A stretch of 64,000 nt of DNA, taken from contig NZ_FOZX01000001.1 in NCBI RefSeq assembly GCF_900116135.1, positions 868,001-932,000 on the forward strand. Direction: 5' to 3'. This document shows, piece after piece, positions 25,903 through 37,070 of this stretch (position 1 is the stretch's first letter; the number at the start of each line of letters is the position of its first letter). The notes under the pieces were generated by a model. It worked only from the letters and a program-made list of their open reading frames with translations. It was not told the origin of the DNA and did not search any database. This DNA is from Saccharopolyspora flava. Its GTDB lineage: Bacteria; Actinomycetota; Actinomycetes; Mycobacteriales; Pseudonocardiaceae. A program made the translations under genes and the position numbers.

Positions 25903-26331
25903 TCAGTCGTCGCGGGCGTCGGGGGCCATCGAGGCGTGGAACGACCACTCGCGGCCCTGGCGGTTGAACAGGAACCAGAGCACGGCGATCGCGGGGACGG
26001 CGATGATCAGGCCGATCAGCGGGCGCCCGGAGGGGCCGGTGGCGTACCAGGCGGTGCCGAGCAGCAGCAGTTGCAGCAGCAGGGCCGGAGTGCGGGCCCA
26101 GTGCTTGCCCTTGATCAGGCCGATCCCCGCGGCGAGCACGCCGGCGGCCAGCAGGGTGTAGTAGCCGGCTTCGCCCCAGGTCTCGCCGCGTTCGAGCTGG
26201 CCGACGCCGCCGAGGTCGGTGGAGGTGCTGCGGATCAGCAGCGCCACGACGAACACCAGGCCCGCCACGGCCTGCAGCGTGGTCAGCAGGCCGGCGATGC
26301 GCACCGTGCGGGGAACGGTCTCGGTAGCCAA
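25903..26331 (-). CDS. Small integral membrane protein
   Basis: 142 residues with four hydrophobic segments (about 12-33, 58-76, 82-98, 103-120) and a charged C-terminus. No recognised catalytic motif. Same size and relative position as the mycobacterial membrane protein between the GNAT and lipid-kinase genes (Rv3217c as I recall). Convergent with the GNAT gene. Confidence 0.8.
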   Translation of the reverse strand: MATETVPRTVRIAGLLTTLQAVAGLVFVVALLIRSTSTDLGGVGQLERGETWGEAGYYTLLAAGVLAAGIGLIKGKHWARTPALLLQLLLLGTAWYATGPSGRPLIGLIIAVPAIAVLWFLFNRQGREWSFHASMAPDARDD

Positions 26332-26775
26332 GGGGCCCTCTCAGGATCGGGGCCGGAACCCCGCTAGTGACTCTGCGTGTGCGCTTTCGATGGTAATACC
26401 GCCCGATCGCCGCATAGCTGCCGCTGGCCCGGAGGCGACATGATCGACTCATGGCTGAAGCGGCGTTCGCGGATATCGGGGTGTCCGCCGATCTCGCCGC
26501 GTGCAGGTCGGCAGCCGGTGGACGACGAGCGGGTGCGTTCCGGGGTTACGCATCGGGTCGTCACCGGAAACCGGTGGTCAGCGGCGTGGCGCACTCGCTC
26601 CTGGTGCGCTCGTCCGCCGCGTCCGCCCGTGCCGCGCACCTCGGCCGGTCCCGTCGGTCGTCGATGCCGGAGGTGGCCGGACAGCCCAGCTGACTTCTCG
26701 CGCCGGAGTTCTCGCGCGCCTACCGGAGCCCCCGCGCCCGACGGACACGAAACCGTCTCGCTTAGGCTTCAGGTC
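26332..26775. other. 444-base intergenic region
   Basis: Divergent upstream region of the membrane protein and the lipid kinase. An 80-codon frame at 26451-26693 begins with a plausible ATG but lacks a ribosome site or recognisable sequence; I do not call it a gene. Presumably promoters. Confidence 0.5.
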
Positions 26776-27702
26776 GTGCGCGCCGTTCTCGTCGTCAACC
26801 CGCAGGCGACCTCCACCACCGCCAGCGGCCGGGACGTGCTGGCCGCGGCACTGGCCAGCGTGCTGAAGCTGGACGTGGTGGAGACCGAGCACGCCGGGCA
26901 CGCCGCGGAATCGGCGCGGGACGCCGTCCGGGACGGCGCGGACCTGGTCATCGCGCACGGCGGCGACGGCACGGTCAACGAAGTGGTCAACGGCATGTTC
27001 GAGGTCGCCGAGCCGGGCGATCCGTCGATGCCGACGCTGGGCGTGGTGCCCGGCGGGTCGGCGAACGTCTTCGCCCGCGCGCTCGGGCTGCCCAAGGATC
27101 CGGTGGACGCCACCCACCACCTGATGCGCGCGCTGGCGGATCGCAGCACGCGGCGGGTCGGGCTGGGCAAGGCCGATGAGCGGTGGTTCACCTTCAACGC
27201 CGGCATCGGCTGGGACGCCGAGGTGGTCGCCGAGATGGAGCGCCAGCGGTCGCGCGGCCGGGAGGCGACGCCCGCCCTGTACGCCCGGATCGCCCTGTCC
27301 TGCTACTTCCGGATGGCGCGCGGCGAGCCGAAGCTCACCTTGCAAATTGGTGACGACGAACCGAGTGACCTACTACACAGCGTGTTCGTCTCCAACACTG
27401 ACCCGTGGACCTACCTGGGGTCGACTCCGGTGCGCATGAGCCCCGAGACCAGCTTCGACAACGGTCTCGGCGTGTTCGCGCTGACCAAGACGAGCGTTTA
27501 CCCTGTGTTGCGACACGTAGCGGAGATGCTACGCGGTAGAGGGAAACCACACGGAAGAAACTCAATTCAGGCTGCGGATGTGCCCCATCTACGCGTAGCC
27601 TGTACGGAGCCGTTGCGCCTGCAGGTGGACGGCGATTGCCTGGGTGAGCGATCGGTGGTCGAGTTCTCCTCAGTCCCGAACGCTCTCCGCGTCGCTGTAT
27701 AA
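26776..27702 (+). CDS. Diacylglycerol/lipid kinase family protein
   Basis: 308 residues from GTG 26776. DAGK catalytic domain motifs are VVNPQAT at the N-terminus, HGGDGTVNEVVNGMF (the GGDGT nucleotide loop near residue 61) and GVVPGGSANVFARALGLP. The C-terminal domain closes with LQVDGDCLG, as in YegS/DgkB-type kinases. It likely phosphorylates a lipid head group at the membrane. The last 120 codons are lower in GC than the rest. Just upstream of whiB1. Confidence 0.88.
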   Translation: MRAVLVVNPQATSTTASGRDVLAAALASVLKLDVVETEHAGHAAESARDAVRDGADLVIAHGGDGTVNEVVNGMFEVAEPGDPSMPTLGVVPGGSANVFARALGLPKDPVDATHHLMRALADRSTRRVGLGKADERWFTFNAGIGWDAEVVAEMERQRSRGREATPALYARIALSCYFRMARGEPKLTLQIGDDEPSDLLHSVFVSNTDPWTYLGSTPVRMSPETSFDNGLGVFALTKTSVYPVLRHVAEMLRGRGKPHGRNSIQAADVPHLRVACTEPLRLQVDGDCLGERSVVEFSSVPNALRVAV

Positions 27703-27847
27703 CCTTCTCGTAACGGATGGACGTCGCTGCCGACTCATGACCCCCGTCTGAGTCCGGGAGCACACCGAAACCCCTGGTCAAGTCTCGTCGATCTTTCAGG
27801 TGAGTTGGCTCACCGCTCGAGATCGACCTCTTGACATCGCGGCAGTT

Positions 27848-27892
27848 CGTGAAAGCATTCACAAGCACACGGACTCCGTGAAAGCATTCACA
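27848..27892. promoter_or_regulatory. Two tandem CRP-type binding sites upstream of whiB1
   Basis: CGTGAAAGCATTCACA occurs twice (27848-27863 and 27877-27892), 29 bases apart. Each matches the CRP consensus TGTGA-N6-TCACA except the first base. A TTGACA -35-like box lies at 27831. The mycobacterial whiB1 promoter is likewise controlled by two CRP (Rv3676) sites, so cAMP-CRP control of this whiB1 is a strong inference. Confidence 0.75.
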
Positions 27893-27950
27893 AACACCCC
27901 GAACGAACTATCGGCGCGCGCATGGCGTGCCTAGCGAGGAGCAAGGAACA

Positions 27951-28205
27951 ATGGACTGGCGCCACGATGCGGTTTGCCGTGACGAGGACCCGGAGCTGTT
28001 CTTCCCGGTGGGGAACAGCGGTCCTGCTGTGCTGCAGATCGCCGAGGCGAAGGCCGTATGCCGCCGTTGCCCGGTTGCCTCTCAGTGCCTGGCGTGGGCG
28101 CTCGAGAGCGGCCAGGACGCCGGCGTCTGGGGCGGCATGAGCGAAGACGAGCGGCGTGCCCTCAAGCGGCGCAACGCTCGCACCCGGGCGCGCACCAACG
28201 CCTGA
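27951..28205 (+). CDS. whiB1: WhiB1-type iron-sulfur transcription regulator
   Basis: 84 residues. The [4Fe-4S]-binding cysteines are C9, C37, C40 and C46. It also carries the Wbl signature GVWGGMSEDERRALKRRN and a basic C-terminal tail. The N-terminus MDWRHDAVCRDEDPELFFP is nearly that of M. tuberculosis WhiB1, a nitric-oxide-sensitive protein that binds the major sigma factor and is essential there. ATG 27951 follows a GAGGAGC-like site. Two CRP boxes lie upstream; a hairpin follows. Confidence 0.97.
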   Translation: MDWRHDAVCRDEDPELFFPVGNSGPAVLQIAEAKAVCRRCPVASQCLAWALESGQDAGVWGGMSEDERRALKRRNARTRARTNA

Positions 28206-28218
28206 GGAGCAGCTCGCT

Positions 28219-28265
28219 GAGACGCGGCCGGTCGGTCGCACCCCCGGTGACCGACCGCCCGTCTC
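28219..28265 (+). terminator. Hairpin between whiB1 and pdtaS
   Basis: Nested stem: outer GAGACG/CGTCTC and inner GGTCGGTC/GACCGACC, beginning 13 bases after the whiB1 stop; no T-run. Confidence 0.55.
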
Positions 28266-28488
28266 GCCCCGGGCCGCACACGGCCTCGCAGCGTGAACTG
28301 ACCCACCCCGACTAGTAGCACCAGGCCGATCAGCGTCGATGTCGGTCCCGCACGTTCCAGCCGATCTCCCCATCTCGACGGGGTAGCCGGAACCGGGAAA
28401 CCGACCCGATCGGCCCGCCGACGTCCCCGGCGCGTGGGGACGTCACTCGAACGATCGACGCATAGCGTGGCGCCCAGTATACGGGCCG

Positions 28489-29982
28489 TCATCGTCGGTA
28501 CTTCAGCGGCACCCGCAAGACCGCTTCGGTACCGCGTTGATGACCGCGGCCACGCAAGCTCAACGACCCGCGGAGCTCCGACTCCACGAGGGTCCGCACG
28601 ATCTGCAGGCCGAGACGTTCGGCGCGCTCGAGGGAGAAGCCCTTCGGCAGGCCACGACCGTCATCCGAGATGACGACGTCGAGCCAGCGCGCCGAACGCT
28701 CCGCCTGCACGACCACTTCCCCGCCCTGCCCTTCCGGGAAGGCGTGCTCGAAAGCGTTCTGCACCAGCTCGGTCAGGACCATCACCAGCGGCGTGGCCAG
28801 CTCGGCCGACACCACCCCGAACTTCCCGCCGCGGCTGACCTTCACCCCGGTCTCGGCCACGGCGACATCGCTCATCATCGGGATCACCCGGTCCACCACG
28901 TCGTCGAGGTCGACCCGCTCGTCGACCGACATCGACAGCGTCTCGTGCACCAGGGCGATCGAGGTGACCCGCCGCACCGACTCGTCCAGCGCCAGCCGCG
29001 CCTCGTTGTTGCCGGTGCGCCGCGACTGCAACCGCAGCAGGGCCGCCACGGTCTGCAGGTTGTTCTTCACGCGGTGGTGGATCTCGCGGATCGTGGCGTC
29101 CTTGGACATCAGCGCCCGGTCCCGCCGCTTGACCTCGGTGACGTCGCGGACCAGCACCAGCGCGCCGGCCGACTGGCCGCGCGGGCGCAGCGGCAGCGCG
29201 CGGAACAGCACCGTCGCGCCCCGCGCCTCGGCCTCGATGCGCATGCTCGGCTCACCGCCCATCGCCCGCCGGACCCGCTGCGCGACCTCGTCGGCGTCGA
29301 ACGGGTCGTTGAGCAGCGACCGGGTCAGCGGCGCCAGCTGCGCGCCCACCAGGTCGGCGGCGTGGCCCATGCGGTGGTAGGCCGACAGGGCGTTGGGGCT
29401 GGCGAACACGACCGTGCCGGAGTTGTCCAGGCGGATCAGACCGTCGCCGACGCGCGGGCTGGTGTGCACGTCGGGGGCGGGTTCCGGGGTCGGGAAGGTG
29501 CCGTCGGCGACCATCTGGCACAGGTCGGCGGCGCTGCCCAGGTAGGAGATCTCCAGCGGGCTGGGCACTCTCGGCACGGCGAGGTTGGTGTCGCGGCTGA
29601 GCACGGCCACGATCTCGTCGCCCAGCTTCACCGGGATGGTCTCGCGCCGGACCGGCACCCCCAGGTGCCAGCGCGGGTCCTCCTCGCGGCAGATGCGGCC
29701 CTCCAGGGCGGCGCGCCGCAGCTGCGGGTGGTCGTCCTGGGTGACCTCGGATCCGACGACGTCCTCGGGGTGCGCGGTGGGCGCGGTGGTGGGGCGCGCC
29801 TGGGCGACGCACAGGAAGCGGTCCTCGGGGGCCTCGGACGGGCCGATCGGGACCCACATGATGAAGTCGGCGAACGACAGGTCGCTCAGCAGCTGCCACT
29901 CCGCGACCACGAGTTGCAGGTGGTCGGCGGCCGTGCCGGACAGACCGGTGTGCTCGGCGAGAAGGTCACTCAGCGTGGACAA
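28489..29982 (-). CDS. pdtaS: PdtaS-type sensor histidine kinase
   Basis: 497 residues, cytoplasmic. N-terminal GAF-like and PAS-like sensor regions (about 1-290) precede a HisKA_2 domain with phosphoacceptor IREIHHRVKNNLQTVAALL and an HATPase_c domain (LVQNAFEHAF, SDDGRGLPKGFSL, GLQIVRTLV). In mycobacteria PdtaS phosphorylates the antiterminator PdtaR, and its gene lies beside whiB1, as here. TTG 29982 is the start, with GGAGG six bases upstream. The PdtaR partner is not in this window. Confidence 0.95.
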   Translation of the reverse strand: MSTLSDLLAEHTGLSGTAADHLQLVVAEWQLLSDLSFADFIMWVPIGPSEAPEDRFLCVAQARPTTAPTAHPEDVVGSEVTQDDHPQLRRAALEGRICREEDPRWHLGVPVRRETIPVKLGDEIVAVLSRDTNLAVPRVPSPLEISYLGSAADLCQMVADGTFPTPEPAPDVHTSPRVGDGLIRLDNSGTVVFASPNALSAYHRMGHAADLVGAQLAPLTRSLLNDPFDADEVAQRVRRAMGGEPSMRIEAEARGATVLFRALPLRPRGQSAGALVLVRDVTEVKRRDRALMSKDATIREIHHRVKNNLQTVAALLRLQSRRTGNNEARLALDESVRRVTSIALVHETLSMSVDERVDLDDVVDRVIPMMSDVAVAETGVKVSRGGKFGVVSAELATPLVMVLTELVQNAFEHAFPEGQGGEVVVQAERSARWLDVVISDDGRGLPKGFSLERAERLGLQIVRTLVESELRGSLSLRGRGHQRGTEAVLRVPLKYRR

Positions 29983-30146
29983 GTCGGCCCTCCGGGTCGG
30001 CTGCGCGGATCTCCCCCGCCATTCTTCCTCCTCGTCGCGGCCGTCATCGGCCCCCGTTCAGGAAACCACGACCGCCACCACCCGCCGGAGGCAGGTATCG
30101 GACATGGCAGACTGGAACCTCGAAATCCCAGCGGAGACCGGGTACC

Positions 30147-30182
30147 AGTTGATCAGTCGATCACTCGACAGTTGATCACTCG
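30147..30182 (+). repeat. Three short direct repeats upstream of bL37
   Basis: AGTYGATCA occurs at 30147, 30155 and 30170; the last two copies extend to AGTYGATCACTCG. They end 47 bases before the bL37 start. Confidence 0.5.
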
Positions 30183-30228
30183 CGGTCACCGGGCTGGAGT
30201 GAATCTCGACCTTCGAGGGAGTCGCCTT

Positions 30229-30303
30229 ATGGGTAAGCGCGCGCGCAAGAAGAAGGACCGGCGCAAGAACAAGGCCAACCACGGCAAGCGCCCCAACTCG
30301 TGA
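30229..30303 (+). CDS. Ribosomal protein bL37
   Basis: 24 residues: begins MGKRARKKKDRRKN and ends ANHGKRPNS. This matches the very small actinobacterial 50S protein bL37, first seen in mycobacterial ribosome structures and often missed in annotation. GAGGGAG lies about 8 bases upstream of ATG 30229. Highly basic throughout. Followed by a perfect palindromic terminator shared with the convergent secA. Confidence 0.9.
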   Translation: MGKRARKKKDRRKNKANHGKRPNS

Positions 30304-30334
30304 TCTCGGCGGCTCTGGCCGCACCCGAGATGAA

Positions 30335-30368
30335 GAAAGGCCCCGGACCGATCGGTCCGGGGCCTTTC
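30335..30368. terminator. Bidirectional terminator between bL37 and secA
   Basis: A 34-base perfect palindrome with arms GAAAGGCCCCGGACCGA, giving a T-rich CCTTTC end on both strands. It lies between the stop of bL37 (30303) and that of secA (30383). Confidence 0.9.
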
Positions 30369-30382
30369 TCGTGGCTGACGGG

Positions 30383-33265
<2,883 letters not shown>

Positions 33266-33380
33266 CCGGTCGACCTCGCTAGCTGATCGTGACGCGTCCG
33301 TCACGGACGCTTTGTGGCCATCGTATTAGAGCTGGCTGCGGGGGTGTGCCGTAGTCCGCTGCAGTGTTGGCGGACCGCAA

Positions 33381-33428
33381 CGCACGGCTGTCCCCCGCGA
33401 ACCACCGTACGCGGGGGACAGCCGTGCG
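33381..33428 (-). terminator. Strong hairpin between hpf and secA
   Basis: Perfect 19-base stem (arm CGCACGGCTGTCCCCCGCG) with a 10-base loop, downstream of hpf on the minus strand and upstream of secA. No T-run. Confidence 0.7.
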
Positions 33429-33498
33429 GGTCGGGCGTGGCGCAGACTCGCCCTGAGCCCTTCCGGGCGACGTCCGCGGAGCCGCCCGGATTGTGTGG

Positions 33499-34179
33499 TC
33501 AGGCGTCGGCGAGTCGGATCACGCCGTAGTCGAATCCCTTCCTGCGGTAGACGACGCTGGGACGTCCGCTGTCGGCGTCCGCGAAGAGGTAGAAGTCGTG
33601 GCCGACGAGCTCCATCTGGGACAGGGCCTCGTCGACGGTCATCGGTTTGGCCGTGTGCTCCTTCTCGCGCACGACCCGACCGGGGGCGTACTCGTCGTCC
33701 TCCTCGGTCATGCGCTGTCCCGGCACTTCGGCGGTGTGCTCGGGGGCTTCCTGGGGCGCTTCGAGCAGCGCGGTCCGGCCTTCGGCCATGCCGGAGGAGC
33801 CGGAGCCGGTCACGACGGGCCGGTCTGCCATCGCTGCGGTCGCCTCTGCCACGGAAGTGGGGTTGTGCTGTCCGTAGTGCACCTTTCTACGGTCGTGCAT
33901 GCGCCGGAGCCTGCTCTCCAGCTTGGTCGTCGCGGCGTCGAGCGCGGCGTAGAAGTCGCCTGCGCAGGCTTCGGCGCGGATGGGTGCGCCCTTGCCCTTG
34001 AGGGTGATCTCGACTCGCTGGCAGTTCTTGGCCTGGCGGGGGTTCTTCTCGTGGAACAGCTCCACTTCCGCCCGAATGGCCTTCCGGTTGTACCGCTCAA
34101 GCCGGGTCATCTTCGTGTTGACGTGCTCCCGGTAGTGATCGGGAACCTGAACGTTACGACCCTTGACGACGATATCCAT
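33499..34179 (-). CDS. hpf: Long-form ribosome hibernation promoting factor
   Basis: 226 residues: an N-terminal S30AE/RaiA domain (MDIVVKGRNVQVPDHYREHV, KGKGAPIRAEACAGDFYAALD) followed by an Ala/Glu-rich linker and the C-terminal dimerisation domain (VDEALSQMELVGHDFYLFADADSG, VVYRRKGFDYGVIRL). Long HPFs pair 70S ribosomes into 100S dimers in stationary phase. ATG 34179 has GGAGGTCGTGA upstream. In order with comF and secA as in mycobacteria. Confidence 0.96.
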   Translation of the reverse strand: MDIVVKGRNVQVPDHYREHVNTKMTRLERYNRKAIRAEVELFHEKNPRQAKNCQRVEITLKGKGAPIRAEACAGDFYAALDAATTKLESRLRRMHDRRKVHYGQHNPTSVAEATAAMADRPVVTGSGSSGMAEGRTALLEAPQEAPEHTAEVPGQRMTEEDDEYAPGRVVREKEHTAKPMTVDEALSQMELVGHDFYLFADADSGRPSVVYRRKGFDYGVIRLADA

Positions 34180-34595
34180 TCACGACCTCCGTTCCTTGCA
34201 TGATCCGTAGGCGAGGTGTGCACGGGGGCGCCTGGAAAGGAGATCAGCTCGCTTTAGGCGCCAGGGACATGGTTTTCGCTCCTTCCCTCCGCCTCGAGTT
34301 GGCTAGATTGGTTCGCCACGTTAGCTCGGTTTATCGATTTGTGACACCCCCTCGGAAGGGCGAAGTCAAGCATCCACCGAGAGTGATATTTGCAGCCGAA
34401 AGCACGAGATCACGCTGTGTGTCAGGCGTGCCCGGAATGAGCCGCCGAACGGGCTCATCACCCGTTCGGGTAGGTAGCGTCGTCGCTCTGCGCAGGGTAG
34501 CGATCTGACTGTTCACCCAGCTCATACCCGGAGAACGAACGGCGGGCCGCTCAGGTTCCTGGGCCGATCAGGTATCACCGAATCACCCGGGGAGA
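34180..34595. other. 416-base intergenic region upstream of hpf
   Basis: AT-richer stretch around 34280-34400. A 9-base perfect hairpin (CCGAACGGG with a 7-base loop) at 34445-34469 may terminate comF. A 7-base inverted repeat GGCGCCT/AGGCGCC lies at 34227-34262. Short frames here show no coding character; presumed hpf promoter region. Confidence 0.5.
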
Positions 34596-35279
34596 TCAAC
34601 CGGCCGTCGCGGTCAGCGCGAGCACCACCGAAACCGGACGTCTCGCCCTGCTCAGGGCCGCCGCCGAACCGGCCGCCGTGGCACCGGAGGTGACCACGTC
34701 GTCGAGCAGCGCGACCCGCGTTCCCGCAGGTGGCAGGCGGTTCGGGCGCACCAGCACCCGGCCCGCGAGGTTGTCGGCGCGCTGCTGCGGGGACAGTCCC
34801 GCCGAGTCGGCGGCGCCCGGTGCGGTCACCAGGCAGTCGGCCGCGCGGGCCGGTGTCCCCGATGCGGTGAGCGCCTCGGCCGCGTGCCGCGCGATCCGGC
34901 CCATGTGGGAACCGCCCCGCCGCCGCGAGGCCACCGCCCGCGACGGCGCCGGGACCAGCCACCACTCCCCCGGCCACGCGCGCTCCAGGGTGATCGAGCG
35001 CAGCGCGACCGCCAGCTGCGCGGCCAGCGGGGCGGCGAGATCGCGCCGTCCCGCCTCCTTGTAGGCGAGCACCGCGCGGCGAGCCGCACCCCGGTACCGG
35101 CCGAGCGCGAACACCGGTGGCCCGTCGGAGAGAAGCGGCCGCTCGACGCGCCGCAGCCCGCCCAGCCGGCCCGCGCACTCCCGGCACCACGCGGTGCCCG
35201 CGACGTCGCAGCCGACGCAGTGCTGCGGCAGCAGCAGGTCGACGAGTCCGGTGAGCGCCAGGCGCAGGCGGGTGAGCAC
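34596..35279 (-). CDS. ComF-family phosphoribosyltransferase-like protein
   Basis: 227 residues from GTG 35279. An N-terminal four-Cys zinc-ribbon (CVGCDVAGTAWCREC) precedes a PRTase fold with the PRPP motif VALLDDVVTSGATAAG and the conserved region RRGGSHMGRIARHAAEAL. ComF proteins are linked to DNA uptake in competent bacteria, but the role in actinobacteria is unknown. Confidence 0.9.
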   Translation of the reverse strand: MLTRLRLALTGLVDLLLPQHCVGCDVAGTAWCRECAGRLGGLRRVERPLLSDGPPVFALGRYRGAARRAVLAYKEAGRRDLAAPLAAQLAVALRSITLERAWPGEWWLVPAPSRAVASRRRGGSHMGRIARHAAEALTASGTPARAADCLVTAPGAADSAGLSPQQRADNLAGRVLVRPNRLPPAGTRVALLDDVVTSGATAAGSAAALSRARRPVSVVLALTATAG

Positions 35280-35354
35280 CGCCCGATCATGGCGTTCCCG
35301 CCGATCCGACTCACCGACGCGTGTCGGGCGAGCCGGTTCCTCGCGGGAGACGCG

Positions 35355-37070
35355 TCACCCCGGGTAGAACGGGATCGACGCTCCGCCGATCGGGGCGTCC
35401 ACCAGCGACCAGACGTCCTCGGTGTCCTGGGCCTGCCAGATGCCGTGGCGGTCGGCGACCACGACCTGGCCGCCGGGTCCGACGGTGATCGCGGTGAGCG
35501 GCTGGCCGAGGTTGGCGGCCGTGTAGGGCTCCCAGCGGAAGCCGTCCACCGACAGGTCGAAGACCGGGAAGTTGTTGCTGTCGGTGGTCGCGACCAGCGA
35601 CTCGTCCTGCCGCCACTCGACGCCGGTGATCCGCACGTCCTGCGGCGCGCGCAGCATCACCGGGCGCTGCAGGACGGCGTGACCGTCCTGCTCGCCGATC
35701 CCGGCGACCACCACCTGGTCGTCGATGACGGCGGCGACGCGGGTGCCGTCGCGGGACAGCCGCAGGTCGGTGATCGGGCGGCCGGCAGGCAGCGCGCGGG
35801 TGTCGACGGTCTGCGGCACCCACCCGGTGGCGGTGGCCATCGCGCGCACCACCTCGCGGCCGTCGACGACCGTCCAGGTCTCCTCCTCGCCGCGCCAGGT
35901 CGGCTTGGACATGTAGTTGCCGACGGTGGGCAGCTCGGCCAGCTGACCGCCGAAGTCGCCGACGCGCAGCGCCACCCCGCCGGGCCGCCGGGTGACCGCG
36001 GCGAACTTGTCGCCGTGCGGGGACCGGCCGGCCCGCACCACGTCGTACTCGCCGGAACCGGCGGGGCCGGGGATCGGCTTGGCCTGGCGGTCGAGCACCA
36101 GCACCCGCTCGGAGACCACGGCCAGGCCCGGCAGGTCGGGGCGCTGCAGGTTGTCGGCCTCGTAGTTCTCCATGTCGGTGGGCCGCAGGTCCTTGCCGTC
36201 GGGGAGCAGCGGCATGCCCTCCTCCTTGATGCGGACCCGCGCGCTGCTGACGCCCTCCAGCGTGTACACCACCTGCGCGGCGATCAGCCTGCGCGTCTCC
36301 GGGGAGACGTCGCCGAGCTGGCTGAGGTTGACCTCCAGCGCGCCGTCGGCGGCTTCGGTGGTGTTGGTCTTGGGGTGCACGCCCGGCGGGATGGCGGTGC
36401 GCATCGCGTCCCGCATGCCCTCCGACGGCCCGGAGGTGAGCAGCTCGATGACGCGGCGCGGCAGCGTGGTGGCCGGTTGCGACACGACGTAGCGCAGGTC
36501 GGGCGCCACGCCGGAGAGGTCGTGGTCGAGGAAGTACACCGGCACCGGACGGAAGGCGCTGCTGAACGAGGCCTTGCTGACCACCAGCTCCGGCGGCGGG
36601 GTGGTGATCCGCCACTGGCCGTTGCCCTGCCGCTCCACCCGCACGTCCACGGTGAGCTCGCCGGACTCGGGCACGAACGAGGAGTCGGCGAGCAGCCTGC
36701 CGACGCGGTCGGCGCGCAAGGTCACCAGCTGGACGCCCTCGGGCAGCGGCTGCGGCGGGGTGGCCGGGATGGTGTCGACGTTCTCGACGATGAGCATCCC
36801 CGGCGGCGGGGTCCAGTTGCGCTCGATCGCGGGCGCCAGGTGCTTGCGGGCCGACTCGTGGTTGCTGGCCGGGGAGGCGGACTTGTCGACGAAGCTGCGC
36901 ACCAGCGCCAGCGCGTCGATGTCGTCCGGCGGCGGGTTGATCGGGATCGTGGTGTTGCTGCCGTCGACCTCCTTGACCGCCTTGGGTTCGGAGCTCTCCG
37001 GGATCGACGCGCAGGCCGACACCGTCAGCAGCAGGACCAGCAGTGCCGCTCCTCGGCGGGCCGCGCGCAT
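35355..37070 (-). CDS. lpqB: LpqB lipoprotein, MtrAB accessory
   Basis: 571 residues. Lipoprotein signal with lipobox LTVSAC near residue 20, a GerMN domain (about 200-310; LINLSQLGDVSP-like EVNLSQLGDVSPETRRLIA) and a C-terminal beta-propeller. LpqB interacts with MtrB and modulates MtrA phosphorylation and cell-wall/division functions in mycobacteria and streptomycetes. ATG 37070 is chosen (GGAGGAG upstream); an adjacent GTG at 37073 overlaps the mtrB stop. Translationally coupled to mtrB. Confidence 0.95.
   Translation of the reverse strand: MRAARRGAALLVLLLTVSACASIPESSEPKAVKEVDGSNTTIPINPPPDDIDALALVRSFVDKSASPASNHESARKHLAPAIERNWTPPPGMLIVENVDTIPATPPQPLPEGVQLVTLRADRVGRLLADSSFVPESGELTVDVRVERQGNGQWRITTPPPELVVSKASFSSAFRPVPVYFLDHDLSGVAPDLRYVVSQPATTLPRRVIELLTSGPSEGMRDAMRTAIPPGVHPKTNTTEAADGALEVNLSQLGDVSPETRRLIAAQVVYTLEGVSSARVRIKEEGMPLLPDGKDLRPTDMENYEADNLQRPDLPGLAVVSERVLVLDRQAKPIPGPAGSGEYDVVRAGRSPHGDKFAAVTRRPGGVALRVGDFGGQLAELPTVGNYMSKPTWRGEEETWTVVDGREVVRAMATATGWVPQTVDTRALPAGRPITDLRLSRDGTRVAAVIDDQVVVAGIGEQDGHAVLQRPVMLRAPQDVRITGVEWRQDESLVATTDSNNFPVFDLSVDGFRWEPYTAANLGQPLTAITVGPGGQVVVADRHGIWQAQDTEDVWSLVDAPIGGASIPFYPG

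Noticed and set aside
26451..26693. 80-residue gene between the membrane protein and the lipid kinase
   Set aside because: ATG present, but no ribosome site, no recognisable sequence and competing open frames on both strands.
34200..34508. 102-residue gene upstream of hpf
   Set aside because: AT-richer promoter region, no coding bias and no ribosome site.
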